Below are positions 1 to 5,700 of a DNA stretch of 9,272 nt, in pieces. The stretch is from JAZGDL01 sp036477795. GTDB lineage: Bacteria; Planctomycetota; Phycisphaerae; UBA1845. The translations under genes and the position numbers were made by a program. The notes below the pieces were generated by a model that worked only from the letters and a program-made list of their open reading frames with translations, was not told the origin of the DNA and did not search any database. The number at the start of each line of letters is the position of its first letter. The first letter of the stretch is position 1. The DNA is taken from positions 1-9,272 of the forward strand of contig JAZGDL010000178.1 in assembly GCA_036477795.1 (NCBI GenBank). The letters are read 5' to 3'.

Positions 1-944
1 ACCGACGGCTTCCATCGCCAACCGGCCCGGTGCCTGGTGATCTCGGGAAACCCCAGATTCATCCAATACAGATTGCGCGGCACATAGCGAATCGAAAACA
101 GCGCCTTGCCGCCGTCCCGGGCCAGCCAATCCGCGGGATCGTCCTGCCGCCCCTGGTAGATCTGTTGGAACCCGATTTCCAGCGGATGGCCGAACCGTAC
201 GGTGTTCACCACCGCCGGAACCGCCAAAAGCACTACGCAGAACGCCGCTCCGCCCAGCAGGCCCTTCGACCAGGCCCGCTCCCGCAGACCCCAAAGATAC
301 GGCACCAGGAACGCCAGCATGGTGAACCGGGCCCAACCCATGACCAGCAGCCCCATTCCACCCAGCCAGAAACGCCGCCGGCCGTAGTAGTCGATCAGAA
401 AGATCAGCAGCCCCAACTGTGTGACGGCGTTGTTGAGTTGGCAGGCCTTGGCGGACTGCGTGACCCGCCAGATTATCAGGAACTCCGAAGTGCCCAGCAC
501 AAAGATGCAGGCCATCACTACCGCCCCGACAACAGTGGCGCAGCGCCGTAAGAACAACAGGTAAGCCAGTCCCGGAATGGGAAGCACGAACAGCGCCGAC
601 AGCACCGTGAACGGAACCCCCTCCGGACTTGCCAACAGGCAAACCGCCGAGACGAAAGTCATCATCGGTGGGAACACATTGAAGAACCGCCCGTCGATCA
701 CGGCGGTGTCCCAAATCCGGGCGGGCAGATCGGCCCGACCATTGAGCCAGGACTTGGCCTCGGCGACGTGATGACTGTCCCATTGCAGCAGCCGGCCCGG
801 CTGCCATAGTCTCGCGTGGTCGAAGAACGCCGCAAAGAACAGCACGTACAACACCGCCAGCCCGATCAGGCGATCGCGCAGCTCCGCCGAAAGTTGAAGC
901 CGGCCGTCCGAATCGCGGTTGATCCATCGGGGTTTTTCTGGCAA
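1..944 (-). CDS. Polytopic membrane protein, GT-C glycosyltransferase-like, partial (3' end outside window)
   Basis: This frame is open from a TTG at 942-944 to the left edge, giving 314 residues without a stop; the C-terminus is missing. An in-frame TGA at 957-959 limits the start, and TTG is the only usual start codon before the first membrane segment. A GGTAGGA stretch lies 3 nt upstream, which is closer than normal. Residues 1-26 are charged and probably cytoplasmic. Hydrophobic segments lie at about 27-41, 111-131, 136-157, 175-186, 194-216 and 230-247. The first loop has an acidic QWDSHH stretch (54-59) and a DGRFFNVFPP stretch (84-93). These recall the catalytic-loop Asp and the aromatic/Pro 'G-Y-PP' region of lipid-linked sugar transferases of the GT-C fold (GT39/ArnT-like). 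That family match is inference; the protein could simply be an uncharacterised membrane protein. It begins 52 bp after nuoE and may share its transcript, but nothing links it to complex I. Confidence 0.62.
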   Translation of the reverse strand, partial: MPEKPRWINRDSDGRLQLSAELRDRLIGLAVLYVLFFAAFFDHARLWQPGRLLQWDSHHVAEAKSWLNGRADLPARIWDTAVIDGRFFNVFPPMMTFVSAVCLLASPEGVPFTVLSALFVLPIPGLAYLLFLRRCATVVGAVVMACIFVLGTSEFLIIWRVTQSAKACQLNNAVTQLGLLIFLIDYYGRRRFWLGGMGLLVMGWARFTMLAFLVPYLWGLRERAWSKGLLGGAAFCVVLLAVPAVVNTVRFGHPLEIGFQQIYQGRQDDPADWLARDGGKALFSIRYVPRNLYWMNLGFPEITRHRAGWRWKPS

Positions 945-996
945 CGATCCTACCTGTCACAACCCTTGAAGTCCGTCGCCGAATGCGGACACGCCT

Positions 997-1638
997 TCAA
1001 TCGGCGGCCTTGGACTCCTTGGTGTCCGAAGTTGTTTCAATGGGTTTGTCCGCCGCCTGGTGCTCCGAATCTTCGGGTGCGTCGAACAACGTGCTGCGTG
1101 GCATTGACACCTTGTCGTTGGCGGCGTCGGCCAGCAACCCGGGCACATCCGCCGCCCTCACGTGCTTGTGCCTTTTCTCGTTTATGAGCAGACAAGGGGC
1201 GTGATCGCACCCGGCTAAGCACTCCTCCGTGGCCAGGCTGTATTTCCCGTCCGGCGTGGTTTCGTGCTCGCCGATGCCCAGGTGTTCCTTGACCGCCTCG
1301 AGGACCGCAGTGCCGCCCATCAGCTCGCACGTAATGCTTCGACAGACGGTAACCACCTTCTCGCCGCGCGGCTTGGTCCAAAAGTGCGTGTAGAACGAAA
1401 TCGTGTCAAGAACGTCTGACGGATGGATATCGAGCAGCTCCGCCACTTCAACCATGGCCTTGAACGGCACGTGGCCGAGCGAGTCCTGCACTATGTGCAA
1501 AGCCGGCAGCAGGGCGGCACGCTTGGTGTCGTATCGAGGGAAGAACGTGCGGATCTTCCCGCGAACCGCCTCGCTCAGCACCGGGCCCTCCGAGGCGTCG
1601 ACGACAGGCTGTATTCGATCAATCGTTTTCCAGGCCAT
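997..1638 (-). CDS. nuoE: NADH-quinone oxidoreductase subunit E (NuoE, 24 kDa thioredoxin-like [2Fe-2S] subunit)
   Basis: A 213-residue protein. NuoE belongs to the NADH-oxidising module of complex I, pairs with NuoF and carries cluster N1a. All four expected cysteine ligands are present in the family pattern: C99-x4-C104 (within VCRSITCELMGG) and C140-x3-C144 (within EECLAGCDHAP). A helical N-terminal domain (about 25-80, with LLPALHIVQD and the DVLDTISFYTHF region) precedes the thioredoxin-like fold (about 95-165). Residues 180-213 form a polar, acidic tail that most NuoE proteins lack and that is probably disordered. The ATG start has no clear Shine-Dalgarno sequence. The preceding protease gene stops 23 bp upstream, and a GAGGTAA at that stop may serve through translational coupling. 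nuoF would normally follow but does not; a membrane protein gene does. Confidence 0.95.
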   Translation of the reverse strand: MAWKTIDRIQPVVDASEGPVLSEAVRGKIRTFFPRYDTKRAALLPALHIVQDSLGHVPFKAMVEVAELLDIHPSDVLDTISFYTHFWTKPRGEKVVTVCRSITCELMGGTAVLEAVKEHLGIGEHETTPDGKYSLATEECLAGCDHAPCLLINEKRHKHVRAADVPGLLADAANDKVSMPRSTLFDAPEDSEHQAADKPIETTSDTKESKAAD

Positions 1639-1661
1639 TATTCGGATTACGCTGTCGGGCG

Positions 1662-2078
1662 TTACCTCTTGCCAACCCTCGTCGTCTTGTGCAGCAGAGA
1701 CGGATGGCGCGAATGGGCCAGGCCGAGCGTCGCCGGTAACGTGCGAAGGTCCCGCGAAAGCGGATCAATCATCAACCCCATCGCTTCCAGCGTGGTCATG
1801 CCCAGCAACTGCGCGTCTCCGGGGTCCCCAAAGACTACAGGTGCCATTCCGCCCGTCCCACGATACTCGAAGTACGCGCCTCCGAGGTCGCGCTCCATAG
1901 ATGATCCGTCGGCCAGGATGAAACGCTCCCGGCGGTGGGGCTTGATGCCCAGGGCTCGCAAAGTCTTGGCCGGGGCGACGCTGTATACCGCACCGGTATC
2001 AATAAGGAATCTCAGCCGCTCACTCTTGCGGCTGTCGGGCAGCCTCTTGACCGTGATCTGTAAGTGGGTCATCCCCAT
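1662..2078 (-). CDS. Retropepsin-like (clan AA) aspartic protease, single domain
   Basis: A 138-residue protein. The catalytic signature FLIDTGAVYSV places Asp-Thr-Gly at 27-29. The matching hydrophobic-Gly segment LLGMTTLEAMGLMID follows at 91-105. This is the layout of half a pepsin, so the active enzyme would be a homodimer, as in retroviral proteases and the bacterial 'clan AA aspartic protease' families. There is no signal peptide or membrane segment, so it is probably cytoplasmic. The last 20 or so residues are basic. An ATG two codons in (MGM) is an alternative start, but GGTAGGT at 2087-2093 lies 8 nt upstream of the first ATG. The gene sits between nuoD and nuoE. In the ancestral arrangement, inferred from the adjacent 94-bp repeat, its ATG was 10 nt after the nuoD stop. 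Its first 17 codons and its ribosome-binding region lie inside that repeat. Substrate unknown; a role in complex I assembly or turnover would be speculation. Confidence 0.82.
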   Translation of the reverse strand: MGMTHLQITVKRLPDSRKSERLRFLIDTGAVYSVAPAKTLRALGIKPHRRERFILADGSSMERDLGGAYFEYRGTGGMAPVVFGDPGDAQLLGMTTLEAMGLMIDPLSRDLRTLPATLGLAHSRHPSLLHKTTRVGKR

Positions 2079-2121
2079 GAGAAGCTACCTACCGATCCAG
2101 CTCCGCGGCGATGATGTTAAG
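2028..2121. repeat. 94-bp direct repeat, left copy (intact protease start plus ghost nuoD 3' end)
   Basis: Identical over 94 of 94 bases to 2203-2296. It covers the first 17 codons of the protease gene, its ribosome-binding region, and a ghost of the last nuoD codons with their TAG stop (2089-2121). A 77-bp palindromic element and short flanks separate the two copies. The terminal GCG on one side and G on the other are also found beside other copies of the element, so the strictly duplicated core could be 90 bp. Perfect identity implies a recent event. Confidence 0.95.
2087..2093 (-). promoter_or_regulatory. Putative ribosome-binding site of the aspartic protease
   Basis: GGTAGGT lies 8 nt before the ATG at 2076-2078 on the minus strand. 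It is made of sequence derived from the 3' end of nuoD, since the nuoD stop TAG is part of it. It survives here only because the nuoD-protease junction is duplicated. Confidence 0.5.
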
Positions 2122-2125
2122 GAAA

Positions 2126-2202
2126 GTAGGGTCCGCCGTGCGGACCACCACCCCGTAGCCGCCCACCAATCTCGCGTTCGTGGTCCGCATGGCGGACCCT
2201 AC
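2126..2202. repeat. 77-bp nested-palindrome element, copy 1 (nuoD-protease gap)
   Basis: It begins GTAGGGTCCGCC and ends with the complementary GGACCCTAC. Two 23-bp inverted arms flank a 31-bp centre. Each arm folds on itself as a 7-bp stem GGTCCGC/GCGGACC with a 3-nt loop. This copy differs from the one at 3542-3618 at one position only (T2190, in the right-arm loop), which leaves both hairpins intact and breaks one arm-to-arm pair. It is flanked by the 94-bp direct repeat. The form resembles a pair of inverted REP sequences or a MITE; no transposase gene is visible in the window. Confidence 0.95.
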
Positions 2203-2296
2203 GCGGCTGTCGGGCAGCCTCTTGACCGTGATCTGTAAGTGGGTCATCCCCATGAGAAGCTACCTACCGATCCAGCTCCGCGGCGATGATGTTAAG
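2203..2296. repeat. 94-bp direct repeat, right copy (intact nuoD 3' end plus ghost protease start)
   Basis: Identical to 2028-2121. It holds the true nuoD 3' end (stop at 2264-2266) and, at 2203-2253, a copy of the first 17 codons of the protease that leads nowhere: the ghost frame runs into the 77-bp element. Ribosomes could start at this ghost ATG and make a short aberrant peptide. Confidence 0.95.
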
Positions 2297-3520
2297 CGAT
2301 CCCAGGATAGCCACAACGTCGCTGATCTGATGCCCCACCACCAGCTCCGGGAAACACTGGTAATTGATGAAGCTCGGGGGCCGGCACCGGGCACGATAGG
2401 GGTTTTTGCCACCGTCGCTGGCCAGGTAGAACCCCAGTTCGCCGTTGGCGGTCTCGTTGGCGCCGTAGGCCTCGCCCACCGGCGGCGTATGGCCTCGGTT
2501 GGTCATGATCTGTTCAAAGTGATGGATCAGCCCCTCGATGCTGAAAAAGACTTCGCGCTTGTCAGGCAGGGTCTTCTTGTCATCGGCAAGCACGTTGACC
2601 TGGCCCGCCGGGATGTTATCGATCAACTGGTCGATGATGGCCAGGGACTGCCGCATCTCTTCCAGACGCAGCAGGTAGCGGGCGTATACGTCGCCGCCGT
2701 AACTGATCGGCACCTTGAAATCCACTGCGCTGCTGCCTTGGCCGTCCCAGTTGTCCGCATAGCAGAGATACGGATCGTTCTTTCGCAAATCCCACCGGAC
2801 ACCGCTGGCCCGGGCCAGTGGTCCGGTCAAGCCCCAGTTGATCGCATCATCATGATTGATGAAGCCCACGCCCTTGGTCCGCTCGACGAAAATGCGGTTG
2901 CGATTCAACAGCGAGACCAGATCGTCCAGCGTGCTGGGAAGCTTCTTGCAGAACGCTTTGACCTTGTCAGGCCAACCCTCGGGCATGTCCTGCATGAGCC
3001 CGCCCACGCGCGTGTAACTCGTGGTAAAACGTGCCCCGCTGATGTCCTCGAAAATGTCGTATATTGCTTCCCGCTCGTTGAATCCGTACAGAAACGCCGT
3101 GAGGGCTCCCAGGTCCAGAGCCGCCGTTCCCACACACAACAGATGATCCTGAATCCGGGACAGCTCCGCGATGATCGTTCGCAACACCTTGCAGCGCGGC
3201 GTCAATTCGATGTTGAAAAGCACCTCGCAGGCGTGATGCCAGGCGATGTTATTGGCCATCGGCGAGATGTAATTCATCCGATCGGTCACCACGACGTACT
3301 GGTTGTAATCCAGATGCTCGCCGAGCTTCTCAAAGCCGCTGTGCAGGTAGCCTATGTGCGGCGTACAGGCCACCACCCGCTCGCCGTCCAGCTCCAGAAC
3401 CAATCGCAACGTCCCATGGGTAGCTGGATGTTGCGGGCCAAAGTTCAGCGTCCAGAGATCGCTCCCCGGCTCCTCCGGTGCCAGTACAGTCGGTTGAATC
3501 TCGGTCATCGTGTCAGCCAT
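2264..3520 (-). CDS. nuoD: NADH-quinone oxidoreductase subunit D (NuoD, 49 kDa quinone-site subunit)
   Basis: A 418-residue protein of normal length for a stand-alone NuoD, not fused to NuoC. NuoD forms the quinone-binding cavity with NuoB at the junction of the peripheral and membrane arms. It descends from the large subunit of [NiFe] hydrogenases but does not carry a metal site. The family signature NFGPQHPATHGTLRL (26-40) is followed by HIGYLHSGFEKLGEHLDYNQ and TDRMNYISPMANN, and the C-terminus ends ILGSLNIIAAELDR in the usual -DR form. The ATG at 3518-3520 gives the family N-terminus, although its Shine-Dalgarno sequence is weak (AAGAGAA). A 77-bp palindromic element ends 21 bp upstream of the ATG. 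The last 10 codons and the stop lie inside a 94-bp direct repeat, yet the frame is unbroken. Confidence 0.97.
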   Translation of the reverse strand: MADTMTEIQPTVLAPEEPGSDLWTLNFGPQHPATHGTLRLVLELDGERVVACTPHIGYLHSGFEKLGEHLDYNQYVVVTDRMNYISPMANNIAWHHACEVLFNIELTPRCKVLRTIIAELSRIQDHLLCVGTAALDLGALTAFLYGFNEREAIYDIFEDISGARFTTSYTRVGGLMQDMPEGWPDKVKAFCKKLPSTLDDLVSLLNRNRIFVERTKGVGFINHDDAINWGLTGPLARASGVRWDLRKNDPYLCYADNWDGQGSSAVDFKVPISYGGDVYARYLLRLEEMRQSLAIIDQLIDNIPAGQVNVLADDKKTLPDKREVFFSIEGLIHHFEQIMTNRGHTPPVGEAYGANETANGELGFYLASDGGKNPYRARCRPPSFINYQCFPELVVGHQISDVVAILGSLNIIAAELDR

Positions 3521-3541
3521 AGCAGATTCTCTTGCCGGAAA

Positions 3542-3618
3542 GTAGGGTCCGCCGTGCGGACCACCACCCCGTAGCCGCCCACCAATCTCGCGTTCGTGGT
3601 CCGCACGGCGGACCCTAC
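3542..3618. repeat. 77-bp nested-palindrome element, copy 2 (nuoC-nuoD gap)
   Basis: Arms at 3542-3564 and 3596-3618 are perfect inverted repeats of 23 bp around a 31-bp centre. Each arm contains GGTCCGC/GCGGACC. In the minus-strand message it lies between nuoC and nuoD and ends 21 nt before the nuoD ATG. It shares 85 bp with the copy near 2126 (3537-3621 against 2121-2205), which includes a GGAAA flank absent from the copy at 4315. Confidence 0.95.
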
Positions 3619-3644
3619 GCGTCTCGCGAATCCCCCATCAAAGG

Positions 3645-3664
3645 CCACGGATTGCAATCCGTGG
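3645..3664. repeat. 20-bp perfect palindrome CCACGGATT-GC-AATCCGTGG
   Basis: Every base is self-complementary. It matches the palindrome at 4426-4445 at all positions except the central two (GC here, CG there). It lies 26 bp from the right arm of the 77-bp element in the nuoC-nuoD gap. No T-run follows on either strand, so it does not look like an intrinsic terminator. Possible roles are an RNA hairpin between cistrons or a dyad-symmetric protein site. Confidence 0.85.
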
Positions 3665-3752
3665 GTCCGTCTAACTACACTTTCACGTCCCCTATCATAC
3701 GCATCACGAGTGCTCCGTATCACGGGTTGTTCACCATCGTAGCGCTGGCGTA

Positions 3753-4295
3753 CTACCGACTGTCGCGGGTGAGCGTGGGGTAGTCCTCGCGCTCCCCGCG
3801 TCCGCGCAGGGGATAGTCCTTGCGCAGCGGATGGGCCTCAAAGCCCTCCCACGTCAAAATACGGCGCAAGTCCGGGTGCCCGGTAAATCGGATGCCGAAC
3901 ATGTCCCACAGCTCGCGCTCCATCCAATCCGCACCCTTCCAGATACCGGTCACGCTCGGGACTTCGGGCTCCGGATCGTTAACAAAGCACTTGACCCAAA
4001 AGCGGTGCTGCCGACCATGGCTCAACAGTGAGTAAATCACGCCGTAGCGATCCCTCGCCTTGGGAAACTCCAGGTAATCCACACAGGTCAAATCGCAAAG
4101 TTGCCTGTAATCACAACGCGGGTCTTGGTATAGAAAACGCATCACGTCCAAGATGCTCTCCACCGGCAACCGTACGTAGATTTGCTCTACTCCGGGAGCA
4201 GCTTTTCCACGGTCAACCAGCGGAGCCGGCGCCAGGCTAAGATCCGGAAATGCTTCGTTGAGTGCGCCGATGACCTGCTTTGTCGCGTCATCCAT
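3753..4295 (-). CDS. nuoC: NADH-quinone oxidoreductase subunit C (NuoC, 30 kDa subunit)
   Basis: A 180-residue protein. NuoC is a peripheral-arm subunit that packs against NuoD and carries no cofactor. The complex I 30 kDa signature is clear: ERELWDMFGIRFTGHPDL (126-143), then RRIL and PLRKDYPL (156-163). CDLTCVDYLEF (67-77) is also typical. The frame stays open for another 28 codons upstream to 4379, but those codons are translation of the 77-bp palindromic element. The ATG at 4293-4295, with GGAAGG 7 nt before it, is therefore the better start. It is not fused to NuoD; 232 bp containing an element and a palindrome separate the two genes. Confidence 0.95.
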   Translation of the reverse strand: MDDATKQVIGALNEAFPDLSLAPAPLVDRGKAAPGVEQIYVRLPVESILDVMRFLYQDPRCDYRQLCDLTCVDYLEFPKARDRYGVIYSLLSHGRQHRFWVKCFVNDPEPEVPSVTGIWKGADWMERELWDMFGIRFTGHPDLRRILTWEGFEAHPLRKDYPLRGRGEREDYPTLTRDSR

Positions 4296-4302
4296 GCGGA
4301 TT

Positions 4303-4308
4303 CCTTCC
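4303..4308 (-). promoter_or_regulatory. Ribosome-binding site that sets the nuoC start
   Basis: GGAAGG on the minus strand, 7 nt before the ATG at 4295. It decides against the longer reading frame that starts inside the repeat. The 77-bp element ends only 6 nt upstream of it, so the element's hairpin would stand directly beside the ribosome docking site. Confidence 0.7.
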
Positions 4309-4314
4309 ACGTTG

Positions 4315-4391
4315 GTAGGGTCCGCCGTGCGGACCACCACCACGTAGTCGCCCACCGATCTCGTGTTCGTGGTCCGCACGGCGGACCCTAC
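4315..4391. repeat. 77-bp nested-palindrome element, copy 3 (nuoB-nuoC gap)
   Basis: Same length and architecture as the copies at 2126 and 3542. Against 3542-3618 it has four substitutions, all in the 31-bp centre; both 23-bp arms are unchanged. Conservation of arms with drift in the centre suggests that the paired arms are what is maintained or recognised. It ends 19 nt before the nuoC ATG. Confidence 0.95.
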
Positions 4392-4401
4392 GCGTCTGGT
4401 G

Positions 4402-4540
4402 CTCTCTCACAGTTCGATTGCAAGCCCACGGATTCGAATCCGTGGTGGGTTTGGCAGTGACTTTGTCGTTTGGCAGACGCCCCAAGCGTAATCTCCACTC
4501 CCTCACCTCCGACTCCCGACCCGCAATATCGAAGTTGACG
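4402..4540. repeat. Post-stop-codon repeat family, copy A (after nuoB)
   Basis: Recognisably similar to 8116-8234. The best-conserved block is 4453-4505 against 8148-8200: 53 bp, no gaps, 6 mismatches, containing TTTGTCGTTTGGCAGAC. A second block, TCACRGTTCGATT, lies at the left end and GTTGACG at the right end. In gene direction it starts 6 bp after the nuoB stop. The variable middle of this copy holds the palindrome at 4426-4445; the other copy has 14 unrelated bases there. No protein explains the similarity. Confidence 0.8.
4426..4445. repeat. 20-bp perfect palindrome CCACGGATT-CG-AATCCGTGG
   Basis: Second copy of the palindrome at 3645-3664. The central dinucleotide is CG instead of GC, so both copies remain perfectly self-complementary. 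It lies 34 bp from the right arm of the 77-bp element in the nuoB-nuoC gap, in the same order and orientation as in the nuoC-nuoD gap. Confidence 0.85.
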
Positions 4541-4546
4541 GTACAC

Positions 4547-5149
4547 TTAGGAGCGCAAACGCTCAGTATTCAGTTGCACCGCCGGCTGGGCTACCAGGCC
4601 CAGCCCCCCGCGATCGCTGCTCGGCTTGACGCCCTCATTCTCGACGATTCGCTGGATGGCCATGATCCCTTCGATCAAGGTCTCCGGTCGCGGCGGGCAG
4701 CCCGGAACGTAGACGTCCACCGGCATAAACTGGTCCACACCCTGAACTACCGCGTAGGTATCGAAGACGCCGCCCGTGCTGGCGCATGCCCCCATACTTA
4801 TCACCCATTTGGGTTCGCACATCTGTTGATAGATCCGCTGTAGCACGGGCATCATCTTGATGGCCACGCGACCGGCCACGATCATCAGGTCGCACTGCCG
4901 CGGCGTGAAGCGCATGACCTCCGCCCCGAATCGGGATATGTCGTAGCGGCTGGCGCCGGTCGCCATCAGCTCGATTCCGCAGCACGCCGTGGCAAACGGC
5001 ATCGGCCACAGGGAGTTCTTGCGCGACCAGTTGGGGCCGTTCTTCCGCAAAAAGGAAACGATATGATCCAGCCGCGACGTGAGCGTGTCAGCCAGGTACA
5101 AGCGGTCGGGAGTCGATTCTTTGGCCTTCACGCCGCCGGTTAGTCCCAT
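4547..5149 (-). CDS. nuoB: NADH-quinone oxidoreductase subunit B (NuoB/PSST, cluster N2)
   Basis: A 200-residue protein. NuoB holds cluster N2, the last [4Fe-4S] cluster, which passes electrons to quinone bound between NuoB and NuoD. All four ligands are present: the tandem C56-C57 (FATACCGIEL), C122 (SMGACASTGG) and C151 (VPGCPPRPE). FGAEVMRFTPRQCDLMIVAG is also diagnostic. The ATG at 5147-5149 gives the family N-terminus and overlaps the nuoA 3' end by 10 bp; GAGG lies 9-10 nt upstream within nuoA. The frame is open further upstream to 5305, but that part is out-of-frame nuoA sequence. Overlap with nuoA indicates translational coupling. The gap to nuoC is 251 bp and full of repeats. Confidence 0.97.
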   Translation of the reverse strand: MGLTGGVKAKESTPDRLYLADTLTSRLDHIVSFLRKNGPNWSRKNSLWPMPFATACCGIELMATGASRYDISRFGAEVMRFTPRQCDLMIVAGRVAIKMMPVLQRIYQQMCEPKWVISMGACASTGGVFDTYAVVQGVDQFMPVDVYVPGCPPRPETLIEGIMAIQRIVENEGVKPSSDRGGLGLVAQPAVQLNTERLRS

Positions 5150-5556
5150 TGAAACATACCTCGACGCCACTCGTAAACGAACCCGATCACCAGGAAACCC
5201 GCGAACAAACCCATGGCAGCCAACAGGACGCCGGCGTCGGGCTGCCCCATGTCCGTGGGAATCGTCTCGCCCGCCGTCGCAGCGTCGTGAAAGACCAGAG
5301 CCCACGGCCAGAGGAAAACAACCTCGACGTCGAAGAGCAGAAAAAGCATAGCCACCACGTAGAACCGGACGTTGAAACGCTTACGGGCATCGCCGATCAC
5401 CGGCATCCCCGATTCGTACGTACTATCTTTGACCGCCCCGGTCTTTGCCGGGCGAACCAGGTGGGCCAGCAACAACATCACTGCGGTAATCGACCCGATC
5501 AGGGCAATGACAAAAAGAATAGCGGAATACGGTGCGAGAGAAGATTGGGCGGCCAC
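5140..5556 (-). CDS. nuoA: NADH-quinone oxidoreductase subunit A (NuoA, membrane subunit)
   Basis: A 138-residue inner-membrane protein with three hydrophobic helices at about 10-33, 63-88 and 108-128. NuoA sits beside the quinone site where the two arms of complex I meet. The loop motif YESG (47-50) and the helix-2 segment FLLFDVEVVFLWPW, with membrane acids D76 and E78, are hallmarks of the family. The start is GTG (5554-5556), supported by GAGGG six bases upstream. It is the first gene of the nuo cluster, about 24 bp after a predicted transcription start. Its stop TAA lies inside the start of nuoB. Confidence 0.96.
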   Translation of the reverse strand: MAAQSSLAPYSAILFVIALIGSITAVMLLLAHLVRPAKTGAVKDSTYESGMPVIGDARKRFNVRFYVVAMLFLLFDVEVVFLWPWALVFHDAATAGETIPTDMGQPDAGVLLAAMGLFAGFLVIGFVYEWRRGMFQWD

Positions 5557-5562
5557 GGTCTA

Positions 5563-5567
5563 CCCTC
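5563..5567 (-). promoter_or_regulatory. nuoA: Ribosome-binding site for the GTG start of nuoA
   Basis: GAGGG on the minus strand, 6 nt before the GTG start codon. It supports this non-ATG start, which also gives the normal NuoA N-terminus. Confidence 0.7.
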
Positions 5568-5587
5568 AAACTGCCTCGGTTGCCGGT

Positions 5588-5617
5588 AGTGTAACACCCG
5601 TCGTGCACAACCGTCAA
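5588..5617 (-). promoter_or_regulatory. Sigma-70-like promoter driving nuoA onward
   Basis: On the minus strand a -35 box TTGACG (5612-5617) and a -10 box TACACT (5588-5593) are separated by 18 bp. Transcription would start near 5581, giving a leader of about 24 nt that contains the GAGGG site. A run of seven A residues (5630-5636) lies about 13 bp upstream of the -35 box, where an UP element could be. This would make nuo expression independent of the upstream amidohydrolase gene. Confidence 0.6.
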
Positions 5618-5700
5618 AGGCCTCCAGCCTTTTTTTCGCAAAGTATTGGTGACCTCTCCAACTCTTGCGCGGCACTCCTGAGAGTCCATCTCAGTTCGAA

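Noticed and set aside
966..1000. An imperfect inverted repeat (TTGAAGTCCG ... CGGAC ... CTTCAA) at the nuoE stop codon, as a possible terminator.
   Set aside because: The two 5-bp stems are split by a bulge and no T-run follows in the minus-strand direction.
2180..3574. A 464-codon open frame on the plus strand.
   Set aside because: It lies antisense to nuoD, starts inside the repeats, and its product has no family features. Long antisense frames are common in GC-rich genes.
3690..3720. A TATGAT box on the minus strand as an internal promoter for nuoD.
   Set aside because: No acceptable -35 box is found 15-19 bp upstream of it.
4296..4379. A 28-codon N-terminal extension of nuoC.
   Set aside because: Its codons are translation of the 77-bp palindromic element, and a good ribosome-binding site precedes the downstream ATG at 4295.
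2126..4391. A CRISPR array formed by the 77-bp repeats.
   Set aside because: The copies are several hundred bases apart and separated by whole genes, with no uniform spacers and no cas genes.
5150..5305. A 52-codon N-terminal extension of nuoB.
   Set aside because: It is nuoA sequence in another frame; the downstream ATG has a GAGG site and gives the normal NuoB N-terminus.
5616..5636. A plus-strand hairpin AAAGGC-CTCCA-GCCTTT followed by a T-run, resembling an intrinsic terminator.
   Set aside because: The stem is only 6 bp, no plus-strand gene ends before it, and it overlaps the nuo -35 box. On the minus strand the A-run comes before the hairpin. More likely an A-tract of the promoter region.
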